Shown one piece after another: positions 63,983 through 64,000 of a DNA stretch of 64,000 nucleotides (the first letter of the stretch is position 1; each line of letters opens with the position of its first letter). The notes beneath the pieces were generated by a model, which saw only the letters and a program-made list of their open reading frames with translations, was not told the DNA's origin and searched no databases. Origin of the DNA: WHSW01 sp963781265 (GTDB lineage: Bacteria > Actinomycetota > Thermoleophilia > Solirubrobacterales > 70-9); assembly GCA_963781265.1 (NCBI GenBank), contig CAWAFH010000018.1:818765-882764 (forward strand), given 5' to 3'. Position numbers and translations under genes: made by a program.

Positions 63983-64000
63983 TTACTCCGACAGCCCGGC
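63983..64000 (-). CDS. 3' end of a further SnoaL-like paralog (partial)
   Basis: Only the last five codons and the TAA (63983-63985) are inside the window: AGLSE. The junction TAA, GCG, ATG and the AGL-[SA]-E ending are those of the array, so at least one more member lies beyond the edge. Confidence 0.6.
   Translation of the reverse strand, partial: AGLSE

Overview
The window is very GC-rich, uses GTG starts freely, and is packed with long genes on both strands. Gene content points to a high-GC actinobacterium, most likely of the class Thermoleophilia (Solirubrobacterales-like). The supporting evidence is a fused FO synthase fbiC with the other coenzyme F420 genes, a DivIVA-domain protein, two ethylmalonyl-CoA pathway enzymes (ccr and ecm), and AbiEi/DUF559-type proteins. 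The taxonomic placement is inference; no rRNA gene is present.

Layout. 1-11 kb: a truncated glycosyltransferase gene, ethylmalonyl-CoA mutase, an MBL-fold hydrolase, clpS with an apparent ATC start, a LysR regulator, a secreted sugar-dehydrogenase/PKD/RTX-like protein and crotonyl-CoA carboxylase/reductase. 11-15 kb: a phospholipase-D-like protein overlapping a LOG-family gene, a coiled-coil protein with a nuclease-like core, a lipoprotein, a three-copy 55-bp repeat and ygfZ. 15.4-19.9 kb: a translationally coupled metal operon (multicopper oxidase, ZIP transporter, DtxR/MntR regulator, NRAMP transporter) behind paired dyads. 20-33 kb: a GGDEF-EAL-GAF signalling protein, a solute-binding lipoprotein, pyrophosphatase, aquaporin, and F420 biosynthesis and use (fbiC, cofE, cofC, frameshifted cofD, F420-dependent NADP reductase). 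33-49 kb: acyl-CoA metabolism (HMG-CoA lyase, 3-hydroxyacyl-CoA dehydrogenase, two biotin-carboxylase-partner carboxyltransferases, acetoacetyl-CoA ligase), a methylthioadenosine-salvage-like pair, DivIVA, a M28 peptidase and a homing-endonuclease-like gene beside tRNA-Leu.

49.9-64 kb is accessory. Five tRNA genes (Leu, Leu, Trp, Gly, Pro) surround two secreted CAP-domain proteins. The 3' part of tRNA-Pro(GGG) is repeated exactly 6,200 bp downstream, which brackets a probable island. The island carries an ECF41-type sigma factor with its fused NTF2 domain, an epimerase gene and a LUD-domain gene. The last two each sit behind a near-identical 46-bp promoter repeat with the ECF41 -35/-10 pattern. 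NTF2-like, SRPBCC, DUF523-like and glycosyltransferase genes follow. Beyond the island are a cluster of hairpins, small coupled ORFs, a channel with an altered filter, and at the window end a tandem array of at least five NTF2/SnoaL-like paralogs. In that array one stop codon is lost and the last member runs into an HNH nuclease motif.

A pattern cuts across the whole window. Five recognisable genes are broken, and all eight inferred lesions are single-base insertions. A sixth gene has an in-frame TAG. This is more like consensus sequencing error than natural decay, and it should be settled before any of these genes is called a pseudogene.
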